Notes under the pieces: generated by a model
What the model was told of the DNA's origin: nothing
The model's database searches: none
Seen by the model: the letters and a program-made list of their open reading frames with translations, nothing else
Part shown: in pieces, positions 28,723 through 37,179 of the stretch
Numbering within the stretch: the stretch's first letter is position 1
Layout: every line of letters begins with the position of its first letter
Position numbers and translations under genes: made by a program
Origin: Candidatus Scalindua japonica
GTDB lineage: Bacteria; Planctomycetota; Brocadiia; Brocadiales; Scalinduaceae
DNA: 64,000 nt
Assembly: GCF_002443295.1 (NCBI RefSeq)
Contig: NZ_BAOS01000027.1
Location: 62,001 to 126,000 of the forward strand
Reading direction: 5' to 3'

Positions 28723-29301
28723 ATGAAAAAGTATTTACTATATTTCTTAATAACATCACTAGCTCTTCTTTCTGGCCGGGTGACACAAGCAGAGGAAGCA
28801 AATCCACAAAAAATAACCTTGCGTTCATCCTACATGAATTTATCTGTTTCTGAAGTACAGTCAATGCCAAATCTTTATATACGAAAATTTGATGAGTGGG
28901 GATTTTACGGACACAGCACAATCATTCACCGCTACGAGAAAAAGTCGATAAAAGGAGACAATGTGGTAATAGATCATACAACGGGGCTTATGTGGCTCCA
29001 GTCGGGTTCAAAAGAGTATATGCAGTGGGTTGCAGCAAAAGCATGGATAAGGAATTTGAATACCCGAAAGTATGGAGGCTATAACGACTGGAGATTCCCT
29101 ACTATAGAGGAAGCAGCATCACTGCTTGAACCTGGCAAGACGAATGCCCTCCATATAGATCCAATCTTTGACAAGGAACAGTGGGGTATCTGGTCCGGTG
29201 ATAAACGAGGCAGTAGCACCTGGAGTGTCTACTTCAGCCTTGGTAACGTACGCTGGCGCTACAAAAACCGATATGTTCGTCCGGTCCGTTCACTCAATTG
29301 A
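28723..29301 (+). CDS. Exported DUF1566 (Lcl-type) domain protein
   Basis: The 192-residue protein has a signal peptide (KKYLLYFLITSLALLSGRVTQA, cleavage likely at TQA-EE). The C-terminal half has the DUF1566 pattern: HTTGLMWLQSGSK, AKAWIRNLNTRKYGGYNDWRFPTIEEAASLL, IWSGDKRGSSTWSVYFSLGNVRWRYKNRYVRPVRS. This C-type-lectin-like fold is common in secreted proteins of planctomycetes and delta-proteobacteria, and resembles formylglycine-enzyme and Mtd-type adhesin folds. A strong GGAGG precedes the ATG. Its ligand is unknown. Confidence 0.82.
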   Translation: MKKYLLYFLITSLALLSGRVTQAEEANPQKITLRSSYMNLSVSEVQSMPNLYIRKFDEWGFYGHSTIIHRYEKKSIKGDNVVIDHTTGLMWLQSGSKEYMQWVAAKAWIRNLNTRKYGGYNDWRFPTIEEAASLLEPGKTNALHIDPIFDKEQWGIWSGDKRGSSTWSVYFSLGNVRWRYKNRYVRPVRSLN

Positions 29302-29447
29302 TATTCAGCAGACGGTTATTCTTGATTTTGAAAAATACTTGTGTTGGCATCAGGCAAGTTGGACATGTATCAATGTATAGATTGTTGTTTATGTGTTATC
29401 TTACTATTTATAATCTCGGTTCTTCAGATTAAAAAAAGGGTAAAAGA

Positions 29448-29474
29448 AAAAACCCACCATTAAGGTGGGTTTTT
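29448..29474. terminator. Bidirectional rho-independent terminator
   Basis: AAAAACCCACC and GGTGGGTTTTT pair over 11 bp around ATTAA. On the minus strand the T-run (TTTTTTCTTTT) is longer, so it fits best as the terminator of the GIY-YIG/tRNA side, while also serving the DUF1566 gene. Confidence 0.8.
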
Positions 29475-29478
29475 AAAT

Positions 29479-29500
29479 GCTCCTCGGGTAGGTATCCTAC
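29479..29500 (-). repeat. Truncated copy of the 3' end of tRNA-Asn (att-like)
   Basis: On the minus strand the sequence runs GTAGG-ATA-CCTACCCGAGGAGC. The tRNA-Asn gene 460 bp away has GTAGG-TTCGAAT-CCTACCCGAGGAGC. The acceptor strand and both T-stem halves are kept, but the 7-nt T-loop is replaced by 3 nt. The shared 14-mer is also a direct repeat (29479-29492 and 29946-29959) that brackets the GIY-YIG gene. This is the pattern left by integration at a tRNA 3' end. Confidence 0.5.
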
Positions 29501-29565
29501 GCTCTTGACCTTCGGAGTACCTTTGGATCAACTCTTTTTTTTACTGCCAGTTCTAATTAAAGTCT

Positions 29566-29850
29566 TTAGTCTGTTTTTCTGCCCTTGGTAATATCTTTTG
29601 CTAAAGCAACAGAAACTAGCCTTTTATATGCAAATGCTTTTCCCGAACCAGACTTCAAATATTTTTCAAAATTTTTCGACTGTTTCTCTGTTTCGAAAGC
29701 ACCATACCACACTAATTCCCAAGGCAAATGTGGCTTAGTGCTCTTCACCTTTCCTTCGTTATGTAATTTTATTCTGGCTTTTAAATTTTTTGTAGAGCCA
29801 GAATAAAAGATGTGAGACTTTAAGCTTAATAGAATATAACAATAATGCAT
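29566..29850 (-). CDS. GIY-YIG domain protein (UPF0213/URI-type small nuclease)
   Basis: The 94-residue protein begins with a GIY-YIG module: HYCYILLSLKSHIFYSGSTKNLKARIKLHNEGKVKSTK, where CYI and FYSG stand for the GIY and YIG elements, followed by the conserved Arg and a P-W-x-LVWYGAFETEKQSKNFEKYLKSGSG tail with its catalytic-region Glu. Members are small predicted nucleases of the UvrC N-terminal/homing type; many are stand-alone. It sits between tRNA-Asn and a broken copy of the tRNA 3' end, so it could be cargo or the relic of a mobile element. It may be on the same transcript as the tRNA. Confidence 0.82.
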   Translation of the reverse strand: MHYCYILLSLKSHIFYSGSTKNLKARIKLHNEGKVKSTKPHLPWELVWYGAFETEKQSKNFEKYLKSGSGKAFAYKRLVSVALAKDITKGRKTD

Positions 29851-29943
29851 GTTGTTTAATTTATTAGCAAAAGCCGGTACTACCGTTATTGGGAAATGTC
29901 AGCTACAGAATGGCAATAGCCACTCTGTAGCTTTAGCGAAAGA

Positions 29944-30018
29944 TGGCTCCTCGGGTAGGATTCGAACCTACAGCCTAGTGGTTAACAGCCACCCACTCTA
30001 CCATTGAGCTACCGAGGA
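29944..30018 (-). tRNA. tRNA-Asn (anticodon GTT)
   Basis: On the minus strand the sequence folds as a cloverleaf: acceptor TCCTCGG pairing with CCGAGGA, D-arm AGCTCAATGGTAGAGT, anticodon arm with loop CTGTTAA (GTT anticodon), and T-arm GTAGGTTCGAATCCTAC. The discriminator is G and CCA is encoded in the genome (29944-29946). The mature body without CCA is 29947-30018. Confidence 0.95.
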
Positions 30019-30088
30019 ATTTATTTGTCATTAGATTATTATAAGCAGAATATTACAACATTATAACATGAAAATCAACAATTACAAT

Positions 30089-30913
30089 TTAACTACTGCT
30101 GTTACAATTACAATAATCCAGAATTTTTGAAATTTCCGACTTTAATCGGTCGCGTCCAGCAATTATGTCGATAAATCCATGCTTAAGCATCGATTCTGCA
30201 GATTGAAATCCTTTGGGAAGCGTTTTTCTGATCGTCTCTTTAATAACTCTTGGGCCAGCAAATCCCACAAGAGCACCGGGTTCTGCGATTATAATGTCTC
30301 CTTGCGAAGCAAAGCTTGCCATGACACCTCCTAATGTCGGATCAGTAAGCACAGAGATAAAAAGTAATCCCGCATCTTGAAGCCTGGCGATAGCGGCACA
30401 TGTCTTTGCCATTTGCATAAGAGAAAATGCGCCTTCATGCATTCTTGCTCCTCCTCCGGAACCGGAGACTATGATAAGTGGCAATTTCAGTTTCAATGCC
30501 ATTTCTGCTGCTCTCGCAATTTTTTCTCCTACTACTGACCCCATACTCCCCATTATAAAGCTTGAATCCGTAACACAAAAAATAACATCCTTTCCATCAA
30601 TAGTGCCCTTCCCAACCGTTGCGGCTTCATTTAACATTGTTTTTTTCTGTTCACTTATAACACGATCTTTATATTTTATACGGTCCTTAAATTTCAAGGG
30701 ATCAGCAGGCACCATATCATTCCAGTATTCTTCAAAACTGTCTTTATCCAGTGTGATATCTATTCGCTCTTTTGTTGTGATCCTGAAGTGATGATTACAT
30801 TCCGGACAAACATTATGTTTCTCTTCCACCTTTTTTTTATAAACTACGCTTTTACACCCATCGCACCTTTGCCATAATCCGTCAGGTATATTTTTTTTCT
30901 TTCTAAAGAACAA
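30089..30913 (-). CDS. accD: Acetyl-CoA carboxylase carboxyltransferase subunit beta
   Basis: The 274-residue protein starts at TTG 30913, eight bases after GGGAG. An N-terminal zinc ribbon (CDGC at 17-20 and CPEC) precedes the crotonase-like carboxyltransferase domain with FIMGSMGSVVGEKIARA and SGGGARMHEGAFSLMQMAKT. With AccA it moves the carboxyl group from biotin to acetyl-CoA to make malonyl-CoA for fatty acids (and ladderane lipids, if this is an anammox organism). It comes 46 nt after rpe on the same strand, at the end of the gap-pgk-rpe run. Confidence 0.95.
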   Translation of the reverse strand: MFFRKKKNIPDGLWQRCDGCKSVVYKKKVEEKHNVCPECNHHFRITTKERIDITLDKDSFEEYWNDMVPADPLKFKDRIKYKDRVISEQKKTMLNEAATVGKGTIDGKDVIFCVTDSSFIMGSMGSVVGEKIARAAEMALKLKLPLIIVSGSGGGARMHEGAFSLMQMAKTCAAIARLQDAGLLFISVLTDPTLGGVMASFASQGDIIIAEPGALVGFAGPRVIKETIRKTLPKGFQSAESMLKHGFIDIIAGRDRLKSEISKILDYCNCNSSS

Positions 30914-30959
30914 TTATTTATCTCCCACAACATTTCTATTAAAACGTTTGTATTTCCGG

Positions 30960-31652
30960 CTAAAGAGAGCCTCCGCTTTTCATAAACTGATAAGAGTTCT
31001 CATTTGCTTCTTTACGGAGGGCTTCTATTGCGTCTTTATAGTCATCCTTACCAAATATAGAGGTTGCAGCGGCGAAAACATTTGCACCGGCAGATGCCGC
31101 ATCAGCAATAGTTTCCGGTTTTATACCGCCATCCACCTCAATATCAAGATTTTCAGGAGCAATTTCCCTCAATTTTTTAATTTTTTCACATACATATTTC
31201 TTGAATGCCTGACCTGAAAACCCCGGATATACTGTCATTACAAGAAGCATGTCTATCGCTCCAAGTAGTTTTTCAACAACCTGTCCCTGGGTATCAGGGT
31301 TAATGGCAATTCCTGCTTTTAGTCCCCTGTTTTTAATTAAATTGATAACACTCAAAGGATCATCTGTTGCCTCGATATGAAAAGTCAAGATATCATCCTT
31401 GTCTGTCTTCTGTGTAAACGACTCCACATATTTATCCGGATTCTCAATCATGAGATGGATGTCCAGGGGAACGTTGGTAATTTTTTTTATTCCTTCAACG
31501 ATAAATGGCCCCATTGTAATATTTGGTACAAAATGACCATCCATAACATCTATATGAATTAAGTCAACACCAGCCTGTTCTACCCTCTTAATTTCATTAC
31601 CCAGCTGAGTTGAATCGGCAGAAAGTATTGACGCAGATATTTTTATTTGCAT
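30960..31652 (-). CDS. rpe: Ribulose-phosphate 3-epimerase
   Basis: The 230-residue TIM-barrel enzyme shows ISASILSAD, HIDVMDGHFVPNITMGP, DIHLMIENP, the catalytic-loop VYPGFSGQAF and IEVDGGIKPETI with the second Asp. It interconverts ribulose-5- and xylulose-5-phosphate in the non-oxidative pentose phosphate route. It lies 31 nt after pgk and 46 nt before accD on the minus strand, so the four genes probably form one transcript. The last 15 residues carry a polar extension. GAAAGGAA precedes the start region. Confidence 0.95.
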   Translation of the reverse strand: MQIKISASILSADSTQLGNEIKRVEQAGVDLIHIDVMDGHFVPNITMGPFIVEGIKKITNVPLDIHLMIENPDKYVESFTQKTDKDDILTFHIEATDDPLSVINLIKNRGLKAGIAINPDTQGQVVEKLLGAIDMLLVMTVYPGFSGQAFKKYVCEKIKKLREIAPENLDIEVDGGIKPETIADAASAGANVFAAATSIFGKDDYKDAIEALRKEANENSYQFMKSGGSL

Positions 31653-31683
31653 ATTAAAACATTAGTTCCTTTCGCTCGCTAAT

Positions 31684-32880
31684 TCATGACTCTTTCTTAT
31701 CTGTCAGCGCCGCTATTCCAGGCAACTCTTTGCCTTCTAATAGCTCCAGGAAGGCGCCGCCACCGGTGGATATAAATGATACTTTGTATGATTCTCCCAT
31801 TCTGTGAAACGCAAGGTCCGTATCTCCTCCCCCTACAATGGTCAACGCATAAGCAGTTACAACTGCCTCCACCATTGCATACGTGCCCCTACTGAATGCG
31901 TCAATTTCAAATGCCCCCATGGGGCCATTCCATAGTATAGTCTTTGCATTTTGCATGGCTTCAGAAAAAAGCTTTGTGCTTGCAGGCCCGATATCGAGAG
32001 CAAACCAGTCATCCGGAACTTCCTGGAAAGTAACCAGCTTAGTCTCCGCATTACCGTCAAATTTTTCTGCAGCCACAAAGTCCACCGGCAAATATATTTT
32101 GACACCTCTCTCCTTGGCAAGTTGATTTATCATGAGGACCTTCACTGCGACATTTTCATCTATCGTTGCCTTGCCAACACCATATCCATGAACCGCAAGG
32201 AAAGGAAATGCCATTGCACCACCGATAATTATTTTATCAACCTTTTTTACCAGATTTTCTATTATTTTTATCTTGTCCGTAACCTTTGCTCCTCCAACTA
32301 TAGCAACTACCGGCCTCGACGGAGCATTGACTGCCTTCTCAAAATAATCTATCTCTCTTTTCACAAGAAAACCTGCCGCCGACTGTGGCACTTCCTTATT
32401 CATACCAACCATTGAGGCATGCGATCTGTGACAATTTCCAAATGCATCCTGTACCATCACATCACATAAACTTGCCAATTCTTTGGCAAACTCAGGATCA
32501 TTTTCCCGTTCTCCTTTATGAAAACGGAGGTTTTCAAGCAGCAAGATGTCTTCAGGCTGCATCGCATCTGCCAGCTTTCTAACATCAGGACCAATGCAAT
32601 CTTTTGCCAGGGTCACTTCCTTATTGAGAAGCCTGGTAAGCCTTTTAGCGACCGGCTTTAAACTGTATTCCAGTGAGACCTTTCCTCCTGGTCTGCCAAG
32701 ATGAGAAGCGAGAATTATTTTTGCTCCTTCATCAAGTAAATAATTAATGGTTGGCAAAGTGGCCCTTATCCTGGCATCATCGCTAATATTCCCCTGCTCG
32801 TCAAAGGGAACATTATAATCCACTCGTACAAATACCTTCTTGCCTTTCAGGTCAAGTTCGTTAATAAAAAGTTTGTTCAT
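31684..32880 (-). CDS. pgk: Phosphoglycerate kinase
   Basis: The 398-residue protein has the standard two-domain layout: VFVRVDYNVPFD (residues 15-26), the LASHLGRPGG loop, a GNCHRSHASM region (most have GTAHRAHAS), VAIVGGAKVTDKI and the C-terminal IVGGGDTD and FISTGGGAFLELLEGKELPG nucleotide site. It makes ATP from 1,3-bisphosphoglycerate, or runs in reverse for gluconeogenesis, which suits an autotroph. It follows gap by 15 nt. Confidence 0.97.
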   Translation of the reverse strand: MNKLFINELDLKGKKVFVRVDYNVPFDEQGNISDDARIRATLPTINYLLDEGAKIILASHLGRPGGKVSLEYSLKPVAKRLTRLLNKEVTLAKDCIGPDVRKLADAMQPEDILLLENLRFHKGERENDPEFAKELASLCDVMVQDAFGNCHRSHASMVGMNKEVPQSAAGFLVKREIDYFEKAVNAPSRPVVAIVGGAKVTDKIKIIENLVKKVDKIIIGGAMAFPFLAVHGYGVGKATIDENVAVKVLMINQLAKERGVKIYLPVDFVAAEKFDGNAETKLVTFQEVPDDWFALDIGPASTKLFSEAMQNAKTILWNGPMGAFEIDAFSRGTYAMVEAVVTAYALTIVGGGDTDLAFHRMGESYKVSFISTGGGAFLELLEGKELPGIAALTDKKES

Positions 32881-32895
32881 TTGACAGGATCCCCT

Positions 32896-33900
<1,005 letters not shown>

Positions 33901-34020
33901 TTAAATTCCTTTCAATCCAATATAATAGATAGTTTTACTTCATAATTCAAAGCCAATTTATTCTCTAGATTAGAAAATTCATAAAATTCCAGCAGGTTGT
34001 GGCTTTATTGAGATGCCTTA

Positions 34021-34095
34021 TTTGAAAAGCAGTTTTACCCTGCTTTCAGAAGGGATTTTCCAATTAATGTAAAATGCTTCGACTGCTTTTTCAAA
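34021..34095 (-). ncRNA. Long hairpin in the gap operon leader RNA
   Basis: Within the predicted 250-nt leader, 34021-34033 (TTTGAAAAGCAGT) pairs with 34082-34095 (ACTGCTTTTTCAAA) over 13 bp with one bulged base, closing a 48-nt loop region that holds a smaller CCCT/AGGG pairing. This could be an attenuator or mRNA-stability element. It matches no riboswitch class that I recognise. Confidence 0.4.
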
Positions 34096-34156
34096 ATAAT
34101 AAGTATTCTATAAATTGAGGAAATACTTATGGATATGAGTACAACAAAGAGGTAAA

Positions 34157-34184
34157 ATTCTAACACACTGCTATAATTTGTCAA
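34157..34184 (-). promoter_or_regulatory. Sigma-70-type promoter for the gap-pgk-rpe-accD operon
   Basis: On the minus strand TTGACA (34184-34179) is separated by 16 nt from TAGAAT (34162-34157), both close to consensus. It predicts a start near 34150 and an untranslated leader of about 250 nt ahead of gap. Confidence 0.6.
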
Positions 34185-34316
34185 GAGTTTTTACCCTATG
34201 ACAAAGGCAGGAAAAACAATGGTTTATAACCAAGAACACCTATTGACTATGAGGAGTTTATAAACAACAACCTTATTGAATTGAATGCGAAATGCTTTTA
34301 TAATTGGACCTTTATT

Positions 34317-34949
34317 ATGGAAAAACTTTCAAATCTGCAAATTATTATGAAGCAATATGCGGTAGTAGTCTTCTTTCTTGTTTCAAGCTGTGCCGCAATA
34401 GAGAAGGTTTCAGAGGTTGATATTAACGAAAATTTTCCTCATGATGAGATTCAAAAAATAGCGGTAATTATGTTCCAAACAAACGTAGATCATGAAGAAA
34501 AATCCTTGTTTTTTTCAAACACCTCCATATCTCCAAATGCAGGGACGGTTCTTGCAAGCATGATTGCAAGAGAACTGGTAAAATTGGATAGATATGTTGT
34601 TGTTAATAGAAAGGCTGTGGAGGAAGACCTGGAATCAAAAAATCTTAAAATAGAAGATTTTTTACTCACGCAAAGCTATTTGGACCTGGGAAAACAATTG
34701 GGTGTTGATGCCATTGTCATTGGCAGAGTTGAGGGTTTTGGTGTTTCCTACAAGACAAAAACTTCCGGGATATTCTTATCGCCATTAGTGACAAAAGTCT
34801 CATTTACGGTAAAATGTGTGGATGTAACTACAAATGAAACAATTTGGGCTGTTAAGATTAAGGGAAGCTCTATAGACGACAATGAAAGGGTTTTGTCGTC
34901 TAGGCTTATATCAGAAACTTTTGAAACGCTTAAGATAAAATTAAACTAA
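34317..34949 (+). CDS. Lipoprotein of the CsgG/LpoB-like fold
   Basis: Three starts are possible (TTG 34281, ATG 34317, ATG 34347); none has a good ribosome site. From 34317 the protein has 210 residues. A lipoprotein signal ends in VSSC, followed by a mature part with IQKIAVIMFQTN, TVLASMIARELVKLDRYVVVNRKAVEEDL, LGKQLGVDAIVIGRVEGFG and a closing strand region. This is the pattern of CsgG, LpoB and GNA1162-type outer-membrane lipoproteins, which form pores or regulate cell-wall enzymes. It is monocistronic, and its partner is not evident. It is not a curli operon. Confidence 0.72.
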   Translation: MEKLSNLQIIMKQYAVVVFFLVSSCAAIEKVSEVDINENFPHDEIQKIAVIMFQTNVDHEEKSLFFSNTSISPNAGTVLASMIARELVKLDRYVVVNRKAVEEDLESKNLKIEDFLLTQSYLDLGKQLGVDAIVIGRVEGFGVSYKTKTSGIFLSPLVTKVSFTVKCVDVTTNETIWAVKIKGSSIDDNERVLSSRLISETFETLKIKLN

Positions 34950-35239
34950 TAAATCCGCCAGGCTATTCTATCCGTCGAGGCCAATGTAAATTACCATTGA
35001 ATTCTCTCAATAAAAAACCATACCTTCTTGTACAAAAAACTATAAACGGTTTGTCTACAACAAACTGACATTTTTCCGGCAATTTGTTTACTATATATTG
35101 TAAATATAATTAATAAACATACAAAATATTGTATTTTTTTTCTTGACAACCGACGCCACGTCTGTTAGACAATGCGAATAGATTTAAAGTAATTTGATGT
35201 AACTTGAATAGATTTAATCGATTTTACGAAAGGCAAGAC

Positions 35240-35458
35240 ATGAGTAACTGTTTACAGATATATTATAACGAAAAAAGGGACGAAAACATCAAAGAGATGA
35301 TTCAGGAGTTAAGAAAAGCAGAAGACTCTCCGTATTATAGGAGAAGATCGGATAGCGAAGTCGCACTGATGGTATTGAGCAGGGCACTCAAAAGTGAAGT
35401 TAAAAAATTCAAACTATACAATAAGATGATATTGGGAGGAAAAGATAATAAAAAATAA
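35240..35458 (+). CDS. Small helical protein of unknown function
   Basis: The ATG at 35240 follows GAAAGGCA and gives 72 residues (MSNCLQIYYNEKRDENIKEM...). The sequence is rich in charged residues and predicted helical, with no cysteine motif. About 70-95 nt upstream lies a TTGACA (35143-35148) with a weak TAGACA 17 nt on, overlapping a small GTCTGTTAGAC dyad (35160-35170) that could be an operator. It has the size of a DNA-binding antitoxin or small regulator, but no family was recognised. Confidence 0.5.
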   Translation: MSNCLQIYYNEKRDENIKEMIQELRKAEDSPYYRRRSDSEVALMVLSRALKSEVKKFKLYNKMILGGKDNKK

Positions 35459-35508
35459 AAAATTAGTAATTTTCCAGTACGGTATTTTTTACAGAAAAGA
35501 AACTAGAT

Positions 35509-35690
35509 GAGTACGGGGGTAAATGTGGCCGGAGCCTTCATCTCCGTTACTTCAAGCCTCACCCTCCCGTGTGCTGTCACAGCGTAATCGGGCTTTGCCG
35601 TACTCACCTGACGGGGGTCTTACTCCTTTCCCCCTCGTCGCCCGACGGCAGAAGGGCTTTCTCGTCACAGAGATCGCCCTTTTTGCCGTC
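35509..35690. other. GC-rich, hairpin-dense island of unknown nature
   Basis: This stretch is clearly richer in G+C than its AT-rich surroundings. It holds at least three dyads: GAGTACGG (35509-35516) with CCGTACTC (35599-35606), a GACGGGGG...CCCCCTCGTC pair near 35610-35640, and GACGGCAGAAGGGC (35644-35657) with GCCCTTTTTGCCGTC (35676-35690). Open frames on both strands read through it but have no ribosome site or recognisable domain. It may be a non-coding RNA, a repeat unit, or a foreign fragment. Confidence 0.45.
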
Positions 35691-35803
35691 TTAAAAGTGT
35701 TGTATTTGGTGGCTTTTTCTCTTCTGATATAGGCAAAAGTTAGATACGGAATAATCAATAACAAGGGAAATTTATCTAAAACTCAAATCAGGAGGCAAAA
35801 GAA

Positions 35804-35953
35804 ATTGGCAAAAAAACGATCAGTACACCAAAGGTAAAGCTACCTGCTAAAAAAGCCGCGGAACCAAATCTCTTCTTTTTTATTTATCCGAAAACTCTTC
35901 TCATCAGGAAGAACATTCCCCCCTTTTTCTTGTTATTGATCTTCTATTTCTGA
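35804..35953 (+). pseudogene. Short frame with strong ribosome site but broken start (possible frameshift)
   Basis: AGGAGG at about 35790-35795 is well placed for TTG 35805, but that frame stops after ten codons (MAKKRSVHQR). One extra A in the seven-A run at 35810-35816 would join MAKK to TISTPKVKLPAKKAAEPN and a hydrophobic end, stopping at 35953. The latter frame is open from ATT 35804. It may be a pseudogene, a slippery-site frameshift, a rare ATT start, or a sequencing slip. About 49 residues; no family. Confidence 0.35.
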
Positions 35954-36004
35954 ATAAATCAGATAATATATCATGTTTTATAATATGTCAATCCTATTAT
36001 CAAA

Positions 36005-37051
36005 ATGACCAGACAAACGGTATTAATCACAGGTGCCAGTGGTTTTATTGGAACAGCATTGATTGCTCGACTGCGTAATAAATATTACATTGTTGGCCTT
36101 GACAAAAAACTATATAACAATCGAGATAGCAATGTGTTATGGTATAAAGTTGATATTTCAGACAAGAGATGTCTTGGTGAATTTTTCAATGAAATAAAAG
36201 CAAAGATTTCAGGAAAAATCGATTATGTGTTTCATCTGGCAGCATATTATGACATGTCAAACAAAGAAAACAGGCGGTATCATGAAACTAATGAAAACGG
36301 GACCAGGTACTTACTGGACAATTTAATACATTTCAATGTGAAAAACTTTATTTTTACGAGTAGCACGGTCGTGTTTAAACCTGTTATAGGTAATGAGAAA
36401 CTAAATGAAGGTTCAAATTTAAGTACATTCATGCATTATGGAAATTCAAAAATTTCAGGAGAAAAAATAGTTTCTGAATACAGGGAAAAGATACAATCGA
36501 CAATCTTCAGACTTTCGGGAGTATATTCTCAGGATTGCAGATCTATACCGCTTGCCAACCAAATTGTTTTTATCTGGAATAGAAGTTTTGGTTATAGAAT
36601 TCTGCCGGGAAGGGGAGATGGCGGTATATCTTACGTGCATATTGAAGATGTACTCGACGCCTTTGAGAAATCGATGTTAATGGCCCAAGAAATACCTTCC
36701 GGTTCGATAATGATTTTGTCTGAAGAATACCTTCTCTCAAATAATGAGCTTTGCGACCTTATATCCCGTGAGATTTATGGAAAACATTTAAATTTAATAC
36801 ATCTCCCAATATGGATTGTGTGGTTTTGTATAATTATTGTTAGTAATTTTTATTTATTAACAGGAAAAAGATATTTTTTTAAACCGTGGATGTTAAAATT
36901 GACAGACAAAAAATATCAATTTAATATTGAAAAAGCCAAACAAACATTAAATTGGCAACCCAGATTTCAGATGAAGACTTATATGGCAAAAATAATTAAT
37001 AATCTCAAGGGTAACCCAGACAGGTGGAACACAATTAACAAGATAAAATAA
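36005..37051 (+). CDS. NAD-dependent epimerase/dehydratase (extended SDR)
   Basis: The 348-residue protein has the SDR glycine motif GASGFIGTAL (9-18), the HLAAYYDMS region, a TSSTVVF serine stretch and a Y-x3-K pair in YGNSKISGEK (about 146-155). The C-terminal part has a hydrophobic stretch (PIWIVWFCIIIVSNFYLL, about 271-290) as in 3-beta-hydroxysteroid and sterol/hopanoid-type SDRs, so it is probably attached to the membrane, unlike the UDP-xylose synthase in this window. It ends with NIEKAKQTLNWQPRF, typical of the family. The substrate may be a lipid or a sugar. No good ribosome site precedes the ATG. Confidence 0.8.
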   Translation: MTRQTVLITGASGFIGTALIARLRNKYYIVGLDKKLYNNRDSNVLWYKVDISDKRCLGEFFNEIKAKISGKIDYVFHLAAYYDMSNKENRRYHETNENGTRYLLDNLIHFNVKNFIFTSSTVVFKPVIGNEKLNEGSNLSTFMHYGNSKISGEKIVSEYREKIQSTIFRLSGVYSQDCRSIPLANQIVFIWNRSFGYRILPGRGDGGISYVHIEDVLDAFEKSMLMAQEIPSGSIMILSEEYLLSNNELCDLISREIYGKHLNLIHLPIWIVWFCIIIVSNFYLLTGKRYFFKPWMLKLTDKKYQFNIEKAKQTLNWQPRFQMKTYMAKIINNLKGNPDRWNTINKIK

Positions 37052-37179
37052 AGACCTTCTGCTGATACGTTCAACACGCCCATTTTTGTTTGCGCCATAA
37101 AATACATTGGTGTATATTTAATTTAATAGTAATTTTATCATCCTTACAAATTAAAAAGGATGCTTTCCTGATTGGAGAA

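Noticed and set aside
29479-29540. Possible small RNA or second tRNA next to the terminator
   Set aside because: The T-stem and acceptor 3' strand of tRNA-Asn are present, but the T-loop is truncated and no D-arm, anticodon arm or matching 5' acceptor follows, so it is treated as a tRNA fragment.
35523-35764. Opposite-strand frames of about 70 codons across the GC-rich island
   Set aside because: Both overlap the hairpin-rich segment and lack ribosome sites. Open frames on both strands of a GC-rich dyad region are expected by chance.
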